A stretch of DNA of 60,241 bases from an uncultured Eggerthellaceae bacterium (GCA_910588985.1 CAJURO010000011.1:1-60241), one strand, 5' to 3'. Shown: positions 42,294 through 51,772, numbered from the stretch's first letter. Notes: generated by a model not told the origin, from the letters alone. Numbers and translations: made by a program.

Positions 42294-42357
42294 TTGACTA
42301 CTCTACAGCGATGCTCTATGTTATATGTTATAAGTCATCATACAACATACAACGCGG
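42294..42357 (+). promoter_or_regulatory. Promoter of MFS gene 2 with operator-like site
   Basis: TTGACT (42294-42299), 17 bases, TATGTT (42317-42322). Just downstream TCATCATACAACAT (about 42335-42348) resembles the GntR operator half TGTCATACAA. A ~200-base untranslated leader follows; the rest of the 438-bp gap shows nothing else. Confidence 0.6.
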
Positions 42358-42546
42358 CTACCGTGAGTGGAGAAAAGCGAACAAGTGGATTTCAGAGTCG
42401 CGAAGATGAGGAAGGGGGGAAGGGTTCTGATGACTTGATCGCTTCTTGAGGCAGGAAGAGGTGCTTCGCTCGCGGATTGGGTAGGAGAGCTATTTTTTTG
42501 CCTAAGGGAGCACAATGGGAACGATTCGAATGAAAGAGGTGAAGAA

Positions 42547-43944
42547 GTGAATAAGATCAATGGAAAGCAGATAGCTACCTACCTGCTTCTCGGTCTGGGC
42601 TTCTCAATGGTCATGAGCTACATGTACATGCAGTACGTCTTCTATGACCCGATGATGGAAGTGCTTGGCTGCACCAATGCAGAGCTTGGTCTTCTCATTA
42701 CAATCAAAGCGATCGGCGATCTGATTGTCGCCATCCCGGGCGGGTTCATCGCGGACCGGTTTGATTGCAAGAAAGTGCTCACCATTTTCTTGGGAGTCAC
42801 CACGGCAACTTGTCTTGCCTTTATGCTCTTCTTGAACTACTCTTCGGCGCTTGTTATCTGGTTTATCTTAGCCATGGTCATGGGGCCATGGTATTCAGGC
42901 GTTTACAAGACGGTTCGTATCACCGCAACCCCTGAGACCATCGGCAAGGCGTATGGTGTGCTCGGCATTGGCGTGGCAGTTGGCTCGATCATCACCAACA
43001 CACTCGGCCTTATGCTCTACGACAACATCGCTCTTGCTTCTGGTCCAGAGGCAGGACTCAGAGCTGTTCTCGGAGTATTCTTCGCTGCTGGCCTTATCTC
43101 TTGCGTGGGTGGCTGGATGCTCCTGAGGAAGATGCCGACCTATACCACCAAGGAAGAGGACACGATGAAGTTCACGCCAGCGAATCTGTTGGCAGTGGCG
43201 AAGGACCCAGGTACTTGGCTCTACATCATCGGTTGCTTCTCCATCTACTCCTTCCAGGTCTCCATCTCCTACTTCACCCCGTACTTCACCGCAGTTCTTG
43301 GAACAACGGTTGCGCTCTCCGGCTTCATCGCGGTCTTCCGCCAATATGGTTTGCGCATCATCTCCTCACCGATCGGCGGCTGGTTGGGCGATAAGCTTGG
43401 CTCGACGGGCAAGGTCATCCGTGGTTCTATGATCATCCTGGCCGTCTTCGTCCTTATCGTGCTGTTCCTCCCTGCTGGCACCCCCGTTGGAGTGCTCATC
43501 GCCATCGTGTTCGTGCTCGGGCTTTTGGGCACCATGAACATCTCGCTTCAGGCATCCATCTCCAAAGACTGCATGCTCCCGCCAAAGCACATGGGCATTG
43601 TCGTAGGAGCTACCGCACTGTTCTCCGCCGACCTTTTCCAGCAGACGCTGTTCGGCAATTGGCTTGATACGTTTGGTGACGTCACGGGATATCAGTACAT
43701 CTGGATCTTCACGCTGTGTAATATCGCATTGTGCGTGACTGTTCTTACTATCGCCATCCAGCGTCGTAAGCGCAAGGAAGCTCAGCTTGCTGCTCATCCT
43801 GAGCTTGCGGTAGAGAGCAGCGACCCTGGCATCAAGGAGCTTGAGACTGAGACAGCTGGTGCAGTGGAGCAAGCTCAAGCAGAGACATCGAGCAAAGAGG
43901 TTCTCATTGAGCGTGGCAAGCCTGATGACAAATCAAAGGCTTAG
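42547..43944 (+). CDS. MFS transporter 2, 465 aa
   Basis: Twelve-helix MFS carrier with GGFIADRFDCKKVLTIFLG after helix two, SVSYFT-like SISYFTPYFTAVLG and SPIGGWLGDKLGS. The closest relative in the window is the carrier at 49553, sharing QVSISYFTPYFTAVLG. The 60-residue Glu-rich tail is cytoplasmic. GTG 42547 follows GAGGTGAAGAA. It is followed, after a hairpin, by an MBL-fold hydrolase gene, suggesting import of that enzyme's substrate. Confidence 0.93.
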   Translation: MNKINGKQIATYLLLGLGFSMVMSYMYMQYVFYDPMMEVLGCTNAELGLLITIKAIGDLIVAIPGGFIADRFDCKKVLTIFLGVTTATCLAFMLFLNYSSALVIWFILAMVMGPWYSGVYKTVRITATPETIGKAYGVLGIGVAVGSIITNTLGLMLYDNIALASGPEAGLRAVLGVFFAAGLISCVGGWMLLRKMPTYTTKEEDTMKFTPANLLAVAKDPGTWLYIIGCFSIYSFQVSISYFTPYFTAVLGTTVALSGFIAVFRQYGLRIISSPIGGWLGDKLGSTGKVIRGSMIILAVFVLIVLFLPAGTPVGVLIAIVFVLGLLGTMNISLQASISKDCMLPPKHMGIVVGATALFSADLFQQTLFGNWLDTFGDVTGYQYIWIFTLCNIALCVTVLTIAIQRRKRKEAQLAAHPELAVESSDPGIKELETETAGAVEQAQAETSSKEVLIERGKPDDKSKA

Positions 43945-43994
43945 AACGCCGCACGCTTCTTGAGCAGAGAACTTGAGAAGCAATGCGCGCACAG

Positions 43995-44030
43995 GAGGGT
44001 TGGTACCGTCATTCTTCGGTTCCAACCCTC
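43995..44030 (+). terminator. Hairpin between MFS gene 2 and the MBL hydrolase gene
   Basis: GAGGGTTGG (43995-44003) pairs with CCAACCCTC (44022-44030), with CCG/CGG inside. There is no long T-run, so it may only attenuate read-through. Confidence 0.65.
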
Positions 44031-44066
44031 TTCAAGAACGAATGAACACCATCGAAGGAGATTACT

Positions 44067-44981
44067 ATGGACAACGGCATCGTAGCGCCCATGGTCTACG
44101 AGATTACCCCGAATATCCTTTGCTTCTACTTAGGAAGGGATGCCACTCCGCCTTCTCCTGTCGCTCATATCGAAGGGAATTGGGTTGACAAGGACTGGGA
44201 GTGGGGTGTGTGCTCCTACGCTATCTTCGAAGGAGATGAAGCTCTCGTCTTCGACACGAATGTTTATCCAGACGAGGGCCTTTGGATCAGGAGGCACTTG
44301 GAGGGATTGGGAATCAATCACTTCATCGTGGTGAACAGCCACTGGCATCTCGATCATATCGCTGGAAATGAGCATTTCGCAGATTGCCACATCATTTCGA
44401 GCATGCTCTGTCGACAGGAGATGTCAAAAGTGGCCGAGAAGGTGGAGGCTGGAGCGTTCTGGGGTCCTCCCGCGATCAAGGTCGTCCTGCCTGATATCAC
44501 ATTCGCCGATGAGCTTGTCGTCTATGTCGGCAGCATTGAGGTGCAACTTAAGCGCTACAACATCCATACTGAGGATTCCCTTATAGCCTATCTTCCTGCT
44601 CAGAGGATATGCCTCTGCTCTGACATGCTGGAGGATACGGTGCCATTCGTGCTGGATATCGACGACCTAGCAGTGCAGGAGAAAGAGCTGATCAGGCTCA
44701 AGGAGCTCGATGTCGATCGATTCTATCCAGACCATGGCGATTACCACAAGATAGAGAACGGAGGATATGAACCTGCCTTCGTCGATGCAGTGCTCGAGTA
44801 CGAACGTAACCTTGTAGAGATGCATGATCGGCCAGATTTTGCGGATCTCGGGCTGGATGCGTTCATCCCGCACGCCCTGGAGGCGGGAGTGCTCAAGATC
44901 CACACACCGTATCGAAAGGTGCACGAAGGCAATGTGAAGCTCGTTCAAGAGTATTTCGCAACCGAGACTGCGGATAGCTGA
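44067..44981 (+). CDS. MBL-fold metallo-hydrolase, 304 aa
   Basis: Metallo-beta-lactamase fold with the zinc motif NSHWHLDHIAGNE (HxHxDH), a second-site region HTEDSLIAYLPAQRICLCSD with the bridging Asp, and DRFYPDHGDYHKI with the last His. There is no signal peptide, so it is cytoplasmic. The ~60-residue C-terminal helical extension is unusual for simple glyoxalase II-like enzymes. ATG 44067 has GAAGGAGATTACT. It likely hydrolyses a compound imported by the preceding MFS carrier; the chemistry is unknown. Confidence 0.92.
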   Translation: MDNGIVAPMVYEITPNILCFYLGRDATPPSPVAHIEGNWVDKDWEWGVCSYAIFEGDEALVFDTNVYPDEGLWIRRHLEGLGINHFIVVNSHWHLDHIAGNEHFADCHIISSMLCRQEMSKVAEKVEAGAFWGPPAIKVVLPDITFADELVVYVGSIEVQLKRYNIHTEDSLIAYLPAQRICLCSDMLEDTVPFVLDIDDLAVQEKELIRLKELDVDRFYPDHGDYHKIENGGYEPAFVDAVLEYERNLVEMHDRPDFADLGLDAFIPHALEAGVLKIHTPYRKVHEGNVKLVQEYFATETADS

Positions 44982-45048
44982 TCTCTTTCCCCCTCTGCAT
45001 AGAACAGCCTTAGCTGAACGAAGCTCTCCGCTCTCTATCATTCCCCTG

Positions 45049-45080
45049 AAAGCCCCGACATCGAAGTCGGGGCTTTTCTT
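45049..45080 (+). terminator. Terminator after the MBL hydrolase gene
   Basis: AAAGCCCCGAC (45049-45059) pairs with GTCGGGGCTTT (45066-45076) around six bases, followed by TCTTTT. Confidence 0.93.
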
Positions 45081-45114
45081 TTATACTCTGTTATCCCAGA
45101 TTGGGCACACAATG

Positions 45115-45215
45115 GGTTGCCATATGATGAGTGGAAGCCTCGCCGTGTCGTCGCTTCGAGACATAAGTCTCTCAGCTCCTTTGGCTTACCTCGCTTTCAT
45201 CATCATATGGCAACC
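45115..45215. repeat. Long inverted-repeat element, 101 bp
   Basis: GGTTGCCATATGATGA (45115-45130) is repeated perfectly inverted at 45200-45215. The 69-base interior has GAGAC-ATAA-GTCTC and AAGCC/GGCTT pairings, so it can fold as one branched hairpin. It lies between two terminators, outside any gene. It could be a miniature inverted-repeat element or a structured RNA. Confidence 0.75.
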
Positions 45216-45292
45216 TTCAAGCGTATTATATCCAGCTTGAGTTAACAGAACATTCTTTTATGGGCCTTCAACCCAGGCCTCTGCGCGAAGCA

Positions 45293-45319
45293 CGAAAAAA
45301 CCTCCCGCAGAGCGGGAGG
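45293..45319 (-). terminator. Terminator of the MATE gene
   Basis: CCTCCCGC (45301-45308) pairs with GCGGGAGG (45312-45319) around AGA; on the minus strand a run of six T follows. It sits 29 bases past the MATE stop. Confidence 0.94.
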
Positions 45320-45347
45320 TTGACAATTTGGGCTTATCAGAGGATAT

Positions 45348-46739
45348 CTATTCCTTTTCTTTGCCTGCACTTGCCTCGAGCGCTCGAAGCCTCTTGTTCT
45401 CATTGAAGATGAGGAGGAGGGACGTGATGAATGCAAGCGCTTCGCAAACAGGCATCGCCAGCCATACCCCTGTTGCTCCAAGGTCAAGAAGAACGGTGAG
45501 GATGAAGAGGACAGGAACAAGATAGATCACGTTACGGCAAAGGGCCGTGAACACGGCCTTCCCATCCTTCTCGATAGCTTGGTAGTAGCCTGAGACAACG
45601 AATGACAGGCATCCGAAGGCGAAGAGCCCGATATAGAGGTAGATGCGACTTTGAGCTGCCTCGATCACAGCGGGGTCGTCCCCAATGAAGAAGGCGAGCA
45701 CCTGGTCTTTGAAGATGAGCACCAGCAGGGTGATGATCCCCATGATGACCACGGTGTAAAGCGACGTGGTATTGAGCGCTTTGCGCACCCGCTCGTATGA
45801 GCCTGCGCCAAAGTTGAAGCTTGCGATAGGTTGCAGTCCTGGAGCGAAGGCGAGCGTCACGATAAGCGTCATGATGTACATCAGATAGCCGTTCAGCACG
45901 CCGAACACGGTGGTATCCATGCCATCAGAATACGCAAGGAGGAATGCGTTCACGATCACCGCGATCGCAGCGATCGCCATCTGCACAGCAAAGGTGGCGA
46001 GTCCTGCAACGCTGATCCCTCGTACGATCTTCCACTCGAGCTTGGCGTCAGAGAGCTTCACCTTGAACAGTGTCTTCTTGCTGAAGAGGAAATAGAACCC
46101 AATGAGCGCCCATGACCCAACGGTGAGACCAAAGGCAGTTGAGGAGCTTGCTGTGCCCACGTTCCAATGGTAGATGCACAGGTACTCGATGATCTCTGCG
46201 TAGATGGGGGGAACGACGAAAGCAAGCGTGCCGATGAAGGGCTTCTCATCAAGACGAACGAAGTAGTAGAAGATGCAGCCGAGCACGTAGAACGGGAAGA
46301 ACATGAAGTAGCGATTCACGTAGGCAGAGCATGTCTCGACGAGCTCGCCAGTAGCACCAAGGAAGACAGCGATCTGAGGAGAGAAGGCCAAGCCGAGGAC
46401 CATGATGGCAACGCCAGCATAGATTCCATACCAGACAGATTGCCCGAAGAGCTTCCTGGCTTGCTCCGTTTCCTTTCGCCCAAGATGTATGGCAGCAAGG
46501 GATGTGCCGCCGACGCCGATCATGCAACCTATGGCCATGGCAAAGCTCAAAAGCGGCACGACGATGGCGATAGTCGACAGCCCGATCGCTCCTAAGCCAT
46601 TGCCGACCAGATAGCCATCGGTGGATATCTGAAACGCTTGGAAAAGCAGGCCGATGAGGCCAGCTGCGCAGTATTTTCGTACCAAAGGGCCGATCGGCTT
46701 CGTGCCGAGCTCCCTGTTCTCAGATGCTTGTTCTGACAT
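45348..46739 (-). CDS. MATE-family multidrug/metabolite exporter, 463 aa
   Basis: Twelve membrane helices in two halves, with GLSTIAIVVPLLSFAMAIGC and the second-half match PGLQPIASFNFGAGSYERVR, both typical of MATE (MatE/NorM) proteins. MATE proteins use Na+ or H+ to export cationic compounds. ATG 46739 has AAGGAGGGAATC; a start 48 bases earlier lacks a ribosome site. It lies in the putative GntR regulon region but I see no operator directly upstream. Confidence 0.94.
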   Translation of the reverse strand: MSEQASENRELGTKPIGPLVRKYCAAGLIGLLFQAFQISTDGYLVGNGLGAIGLSTIAIVVPLLSFAMAIGCMIGVGGTSLAAIHLGRKETEQARKLFGQSVWYGIYAGVAIMVLGLAFSPQIAVFLGATGELVETCSAYVNRYFMFFPFYVLGCIFYYFVRLDEKPFIGTLAFVVPPIYAEIIEYLCIYHWNVGTASSSTAFGLTVGSWALIGFYFLFSKKTLFKVKLSDAKLEWKIVRGISVAGLATFAVQMAIAAIAVIVNAFLLAYSDGMDTTVFGVLNGYLMYIMTLIVTLAFAPGLQPIASFNFGAGSYERVRKALNTTSLYTVVIMGIITLLVLIFKDQVLAFFIGDDPAVIEAAQSRIYLYIGLFAFGCLSFVVSGYYQAIEKDGKAVFTALCRNVIYLVPVLFILTVLLDLGATGVWLAMPVCEALAFITSLLLIFNENKRLRALEASAGKEKE

Positions 46740-47016
46740 GATTCCCTCCTTGGTAGGCTGGTTAGAAGACACAAGTACCCAAGGCACGCCTGAGCGTGTC
46801 TGGACAAAAGTTCGTTCGCTAGCTGGGATTCCCGTTAAATGGCGAATGCAAAGTCGACGGAGACGGGACTATCCACAGGAAGGGCCTGTGGAGGGATGAT
46901 TCGCAGGTGCTGGCTCTTTGTTCGGGGACACTATGAGAGGCTGCCAAGAGCTCGGTCAGTCACTCGAAGAGGGCTTTCTGATCAGTCGCTCAAAAATGAA
47001 TCTGAACCGATCGCTC

Positions 47017-48351
47017 TTAGCTGATGCCAGCTTGTTCTGCTAGCCGCATTGCTTCTTTTCCGCAGGCAGAAAGTGCGGAATGCTCGTCAAGGCTTCCTAT
47101 AGCGCCTCCTTTCAGACAGTGGTTTCCTTTCACGAACACATCGGTGATGTTGCGAGGGGTGGCTGAATATACAAGCGTCGATACGGGGTCATGCATCGGC
47201 GTGGCAGCTGGATCAGCGTAAGGGTCCAAGATGAACAGGTCGGCATCCTTGCTGATCTCGATCGATCCGATGGAGTCAGAGAGCCCGAGGGCCGCTGCGC
47301 CATTCACGGTGGCCATCTCGAGCACCTCTTGCGCATTGACGCAAGAGGGGTCTTCACAAGCAGCCTTCTGCATCAAGGAGGCCCATTTCATGGTCTCGAG
47401 CATGTTGTTGGAATTATTGCAACCTGCACCTTCGGTTCCAAGGCAGATGCGCACACCTGCAGACAGCAAAGATGGGATCGGCGCGAAGCCTGACCCAAGA
47501 TAGGCATTGCAAACAGGGGAATAGCAGAGGCTTGCGTCATGTTCAGAGATGAGACCCATCTCCTCTTCAGAGCAATTGACGCCATGGACAAGGCAGAGCT
47601 GCTCGTTGAGCAATCCTGCTCCTTGGAGCGCTTCAAGCTCGGAAACGCCATGGCGCGCACGCGTTGATGCAGCATCGAAGGGAGTCTCAAGGGCATGGGT
47701 CGTTGTGCGCAGCCCATGCTTCTTGGCAAGTCTCCTGCTCATCAGGAGGGATTCGGCGCTATTGTTCCAGACTTGGAAAGGAGCGAGCATGAGAGGATGC
47801 TTGTTGCGGGAGGCGTGCTCTATCAGGCTTTCAAGAGAGACCTCGATCTCCTCTGCACTGAGGCCAGCTTCTTCGTCATGCATGAATCCAGCGGCGAAGA
47901 TGGGGGATATCCCAACGCGGTCATATCCTTTCATGACAGCATCGAATATGGCGGGCTCAATGCGAGGGAACATGTCTACAAGCGTAGTAACGCCACTGCG
48001 GATATTCTCCAGAGCGCATATGAGCGCGCCTGCTTCTGCAGAGGCTTCGTCAAGATGATCTGCTGCGGGAAGCGCTGCTTCGGCAAGCCACTCATCTAAA
48101 GGCTTGTCGCTCGCAAGCCCCTTGATCAACGACTGATAGGAGTGGGTATGCATGTTCACAAGGCCAGGGAACACAGCCCGACCTGATGCGTCGATCTGAG
48201 AGGGACATTCCTTCAAGCTGAAAGGAGCATCGAGCTCTGTTCCCACGAAGCTCAGCTTCGAGCCATTGATGGCTATGAGGCCGTCTTCAATGATGTCACG
48301 CGCAGGGTTCATCGTCACGATGGTTGCGTGTCGAATCAACATGTCTGTCAA
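47017..48351 (-). CDS. Amidohydrolase (TrzN/guanine deaminase-like), 444 aa
   Basis: TIM-barrel amidohydrolase with the HxH metal motif NMHTHSYQSLIKG, later metal ligands in TTHALETPFD and LVHGVNCSEEEM, and a C-terminal KDADLFILDP strand. The usual metal/catalytic Asp in LGTDG is Glu here (CLGTEGAGCNN). It probably removes an amino group or hydrolyses a C-N bond of a ring compound. TTG 48351 is preferred, six bases after AGGAGG; an ATG nine bases on is too far from it. A perfect GntR-type operator lies upstream. Confidence 0.88.
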   Translation of the reverse strand: MTDMLIRHATIVTMNPARDIIEDGLIAINGSKLSFVGTELDAPFSLKECPSQIDASGRAVFPGLVNMHTHSYQSLIKGLASDKPLDEWLAEAALPAADHLDEASAEAGALICALENIRSGVTTLVDMFPRIEPAIFDAVMKGYDRVGISPIFAAGFMHDEEAGLSAEEIEVSLESLIEHASRNKHPLMLAPFQVWNNSAESLLMSRRLAKKHGLRTTTHALETPFDAASTRARHGVSELEALQGAGLLNEQLCLVHGVNCSEEEMGLISEHDASLCYSPVCNAYLGSGFAPIPSLLSAGVRICLGTEGAGCNNSNNMLETMKWASLMQKAACEDPSCVNAQEVLEMATVNGAAALGLSDSIGSIEISKDADLFILDPYADPAATPMHDPVSTLVYSATPRNITDVFVKGNHCLKGGAIGSLDEHSALSACGKEAMRLAEQAGIS

Positions 48352-48376
48352 AAGAGGCCTCCTGGAAATAATACAT

Positions 48377-48393
48377 ATGTTGTCTGACAACAT
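48377..48393. promoter_or_regulatory. Perfect GntR-type operator ATGTTGTC-T-GACAACAT
   Basis: A 17-bp perfect palindrome 26 bases before the amidohydrolase start, on the promoter side of its ribosome site. Variants occur at 40706, 42335, 49263, 49416 and 52839. It is the best-matching member and defines the consensus TTGTCTGACAA, typical in form for HutC-type GntR regulators. Confidence 0.85.
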
Positions 48394-48487
48394 ACTACAA
48401 TATCACGAGCAGGATGGAAGCGCAAAAAAGATCAGTTGACTAGATTCCTTTTGGCTTCGCCTACCGCGGCAAGGAAACGGGGGTGAG

Positions 48488-49222
48488 CTATCCGATCTTT
48501 CTGCGAACTTGAAAGTGGATGATGTCGTCGTTCACATAGATGTCGGAGAAGATGAGCGGCTTGTTCGCCTTTGTATAATGCGTCTCTTTAAGCCTGAGCA
48601 GCGTTTTCGCTTCAGGTAGACGCATGGCGCGCCCGATATCGTCGATATCCTTGACCGTGCCGATGGTCATGTTCGAATACTCGATCCGCTCTCGGCAATG
48701 ATCAGCTGCTATCTGAAAGACCGACTCTGGAAGGTTGTCTGCTTCAAGTGGGTCGGAGAGGAATCGAAGGGGAATGCACTCCATGACAAGGAATGCAGGG
48801 ATCCCATCTCCAAGGAACAATCGTTTGATGATGTAGGCCTCTTCGCTCGTGGGGAGAAGAAGCGAACGGGCGGCTTCATCGGAGAGGGGAGAGATGACGC
48901 AAGACTGCTCGGCAATGGAAGGGGAATATCCGCTTTCCATGATGAGGTGGAAGAATCCTTTAGCTATATCGATGCGCATCCGCATGCCTGCAGCAGCTGC
49001 ATAGTTCACATATGAGCCCATTCCGTGGCGTGTTGAGATGACCCCGTCTGCTTCAAGGAGCTGCAGCGCGCTACGGACCGTAGCTCGAGAGACCGAGAGC
49101 ATCTCAGCAAGCTCGCTTTCGGGAGGCAGCTTCCCATCCGTGACGATATCGCCATTGGTGATAGCACGCTGGATCTCTCGCTTCGCCTTGATGTAAAGCG
49201 GTTCGCGTTTCGCTGCTTTCAT
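48488..49222 (-). CDS. GntR/HutC (UTRA) regulator 1, 244 aa
   Basis: N-terminal winged helix KLPPESELAEMLSVSRATVR, then SALQLLEADGVISTRHGMGS; C-terminal UTRA ligand-binding domain ending LIFSDIYVNDDIIHFQVRRK. Paralogous to the regulator at 51914 over its whole length. ATG 49222 has GGAGTAGCTTT. An operator copy lies in its own promoter (49263), so it probably autoregulates and controls the divergent amidohydrolase and MFS genes. The ligand is unknown. Confidence 0.93.
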   Translation of the reverse strand: MKAAKREPLYIKAKREIQRAITNGDIVTDGKLPPESELAEMLSVSRATVRSALQLLEADGVISTRHGMGSYVNYAAAAGMRMRIDIAKGFFHLIMESGYSPSIAEQSCVISPLSDEAARSLLLPTSEEAYIIKRLFLGDGIPAFLVMECIPLRFLSDPLEADNLPESVFQIAADHCRERIEYSNMTIGTVKDIDDIGRAMRLPEAKTLLRLKETHYTKANKPLIFSDIYVNDDIIHFQVRRKIG

Positions 49223-49262
49223 AAAGCTACTCCATGGGTTCCTGGATGTCATTCATCTTTAA

Positions 49263-49276
49263 GTTGTCTGATAACA
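49263..49276. promoter_or_regulatory. GntR-type operator upstream of regulator 1
   Basis: GTTGTCTGATAACA differs from the perfect operator by one base. On the minus strand it follows TTGAAG-N17-TGTTAT, overlapping the -10/start region of the regulator gene. Confidence 0.8.
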
Positions 49277-49378
49277 TAACATAAAATGCTTTTCTTCAAT
49301 TGCTGTAAGCTTAAAAAGATAGAAAAAAGAGTATATGCAGGTATAATTTCATAAATTGACGCTAAAGACGACTTCTAC

Positions 49379-49428
49379 TTGACGAACTATGGATGAAAGT
49401 ATAGAATAAGATAAGATGTCAGACAACT
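49379..49428 (+). promoter_or_regulatory. Promoter and operator of MFS gene 3
   Basis: TTGACG (49379-49384), 17 bases, TAGAAT (49402-49407). The operator ATGTCAGACAACT (49416-49428) overlaps the expected transcription start. Geometry fits repression. Confidence 0.82.
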
Positions 49429-49552
49429 AGGGATGAAGGGAGGATCAGGATGCATTGCAGGGCCTTGGGCGCCCTGCACGGCGCAAGATCGTCATTTACG
49501 ACCTTAGTGCTGAGAAAACAATCAATCTTCGATCTAGAAAGGGAGGTAGAGC

Positions 49553-50917
49553 ATGTTCAAATTAGATGCCAAGCATATAGCCGCCTATCTTCTACTCGGC
49601 TTAGGATTCGCCGTAGTAATGGGCTTCATGTATATGCAATACGTCTACTACGATGCGATGATCGCAACATTTGGTGTCAGCAATGCTGAGCTCGGACTCC
49701 TCATCACTATCCTGGGTATCACCGCATTGGTGACATCGGTGCCGTTAGGTGCGCTGGCGGACCGCTTTGATTGCCGCAAAGCGCTCTCGTTCAGCTTATT
49801 CGCGATGATGATCGGAGTGGGCGTATTGGCGTTGTTCCCCACCTATCCCGTTGCAATCGGGGTGTGGCTCTGCGATGGCATTGTGATGAGCCTTTGGTAC
49901 TCTGCCATTTACAAGACTGTACGCGTCATTGCGCCGCCTGATGCTGTCGGAAAGTCGTTCGGCATGTTCGGCATAGGAACAGCGCTTGGCTCCATCATCG
50001 TGAACGTGGCAGGGTTGGCTCTTTATGATCACTTCGCGGAAGCCTATAGTCTCCAAGCTGGGCTCAGCTCGATCCTTTGGGCGTTCTTCACCGCGGGTAT
50101 GATCTCCTCAGTGTTCGGCTATCTGCTCATCAAGGGCTTCAAGACGCAGGGCGAAGGCGACGAGGGCGAGAAGGAGAAGACGAACCTCAAGACTGTGCTT
50201 CGCGCTTTGAGGTCACCGAGCGTGTGGCTGTATGTCCTTGGGTGCTTCTGCATCTATTCCTTCCAGGTTTCGATCTCCTACTTCACGCCGTACTTCACCG
50301 CTGTATTGGGCGCATCCCTGACCTTCTCGGGCGTCGTGGCAATCTTCCGTCAGTATGGCTTGCGCATCATCTCGGCACCCTTTGGCGGCTGGCTTGGTGA
50401 CCGCATCGGCGGTACGGCGAAGGTCATCAGGGGCTCGTTCGCCATCCTGATCGTGTTCGTGTTGATCGTTCTCTTCCTTCCCCCGACAACGCCTATCTGG
50501 GTACTGGTGATCCTCGTATTCGCCATCGGCCTGCTTGGAACGATGAACATCAGCCTCCAGGCATCAATCTCTGAGGATGCTCTCGTGCCGCCCGAGCAGA
50601 TGGGGCTTGCTGTGGGCATGACGGCCCTGCTGACAGCAGACCTGTTCCAACCTGCAATGTTCGGCGCATGGCTGGATTCGTTCGGAAACCAGGGTTATAC
50701 CTACATCTGGATCTACACCCTTGTCATCCTCGCCCTTGGCATCGTGGTCCTCTCGGTCATGATCGCTCGGAAGAAGCGCATGCTCGCGGCTGGGCAGATG
50801 GGAGGCGAAGATGAGAACAAGGTCATTGAGGATATAGAGAAGCTCGAAGAAGTCGAGATCAGCGGACCATCTGATCCTGAGGGCGTTGCCAAAGCACTTG
50901 AGGAAAAGAAGAAGTAA
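49553..50917 (+). CDS. MFS transporter 3, 454 aa
   Basis: Twelve-helix MFS carrier closely related to the one at 42547: GALADRFDCRKALSFSL, then QVSISYFTPYFTAVLGASL and APFGGWLGDRIGG. The C-terminus has an acidic tail like its paralogue's. ATG 49553 has AGGGAGGTAGAGC. It is followed 76 bases later by an isochorismatase-type hydrolase gene, so it likely imports that enzyme's substrate. Its promoter carries the GntR operator. Confidence 0.94.
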   Translation: MFKLDAKHIAAYLLLGLGFAVVMGFMYMQYVYYDAMIATFGVSNAELGLLITILGITALVTSVPLGALADRFDCRKALSFSLFAMMIGVGVLALFPTYPVAIGVWLCDGIVMSLWYSAIYKTVRVIAPPDAVGKSFGMFGIGTALGSIIVNVAGLALYDHFAEAYSLQAGLSSILWAFFTAGMISSVFGYLLIKGFKTQGEGDEGEKEKTNLKTVLRALRSPSVWLYVLGCFCIYSFQVSISYFTPYFTAVLGASLTFSGVVAIFRQYGLRIISAPFGGWLGDRIGGTAKVIRGSFAILIVFVLIVLFLPPTTPIWVLVILVFAIGLLGTMNISLQASISEDALVPPEQMGLAVGMTALLTADLFQPAMFGAWLDSFGNQGYTYIWIYTLVILALGIVVLSVMIARKKRMLAAGQMGGEDENKVIEDIEKLEEVEISGPSDPEGVAKALEEKKK

Positions 50918-50993
50918 GGACCGCTCTCAGAAGATTCGAGATCAAAAGCAATTATGTATCGTTTGGATAGAGTACAAGAACAAGGAGGAAACC

Positions 50994-51644
50994 ATGGCAA
51001 AAATCGAAGGCAAGGCATGTTGCATCGCGATCGATGTGCAGTCGGGTTGTCTTGATCAGAACAGCAAGTTCTACGATCCCGAGTATGTTGAGGTCGTCAA
51101 GCGCGACCGCATGGTGCTTGACAAGTGCCGCGAGGTCGGTGTGCCTATCATCTATCTTCAGGAGGTCCATCGTGATAACGGGTTCGATTTCGGGCGTGAG
51201 CTTGAAGGTGACGAGTCCAAGCATTGCCTTGAGGGGAACCCATACACCGCGGTAGCAGAGGAAGAGCTCGGGCGCATTCCTGACAAGGAGCCGCTGGTGA
51301 AGAAGCGCCGCTATAGCGGATTCCTCTATACCGAGCTGGAGGTCTGCCTCTCGGCATTTGGTGTTCATCCGGGCGACACCTTGATCCTCATCGGTGGGTT
51401 CACTGATGTTTGCGTGCATTACACGTTCGTTGATGCCCATCAGCGTGACTATCGCTTGCGTGTGGTTAAGGATTGCTTGCAGGCATCCACCCCTCCTGCG
51501 GGAGAGGCGGCTCTTGAGGCAATGCGCTATCTGCAGCATGCAGCCCCTGTGACGCTTGATGAGATCATGGAGCAGCTTGATGAATACGGCAAGACGCATC
51601 CGAAGACCGAAGAGGCCGAGGCGGATATCGTCGTTGAGGACTAA
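50994..51644 (+). CDS. Isochorismatase-family cysteine hydrolase, 216 aa
   Basis: Cysteine hydrolase fold with Asp14 in CIAIDVQSGC, a conserved Lys near KKRRYSGFLYT, and nucleophile Cys140 in GGFTDVCVHYTFVDA. Members hydrolyse amides and ureas such as nicotinamide, N-carbamoylsarcosine or biuret. ATG 50994 has AAGGAGGAAACC. It forms an operon with MFS transporter 3. With the nearby amidohydrolase it suggests stepwise C-N bond hydrolysis of an imported compound. Confidence 0.93.
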   Translation: MAKIEGKACCIAIDVQSGCLDQNSKFYDPEYVEVVKRDRMVLDKCREVGVPIIYLQEVHRDNGFDFGRELEGDESKHCLEGNPYTAVAEEELGRIPDKEPLVKKRRYSGFLYTELEVCLSAFGVHPGDTLILIGGFTDVCVHYTFVDAHQRDYRLRVVKDCLQASTPPAGEAALEAMRYLQHAAPVTLDEIMEQLDEYGKTHPKTEEAEADIVVED

Positions 51645-51772
51645 GCCTGCTTAGCATCGGATGATCCGACCGCTTTAGTGTCATTATTCGTCTTTCTCGC
51701 TGAGGGCGCTATCCTTCACCCCCCTCTTTGCGCTCTCCTAGCAAAGGAGGATACGCGCCCTGTGTATGCATT

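Noticed and set aside
46873..46891. CCACAGG/CCTGTGG hairpin downstream of the amidohydrolase gene
   Set aside because: The stem is only seven pairs with no T-run on the relevant strand, too weak to call a terminator.
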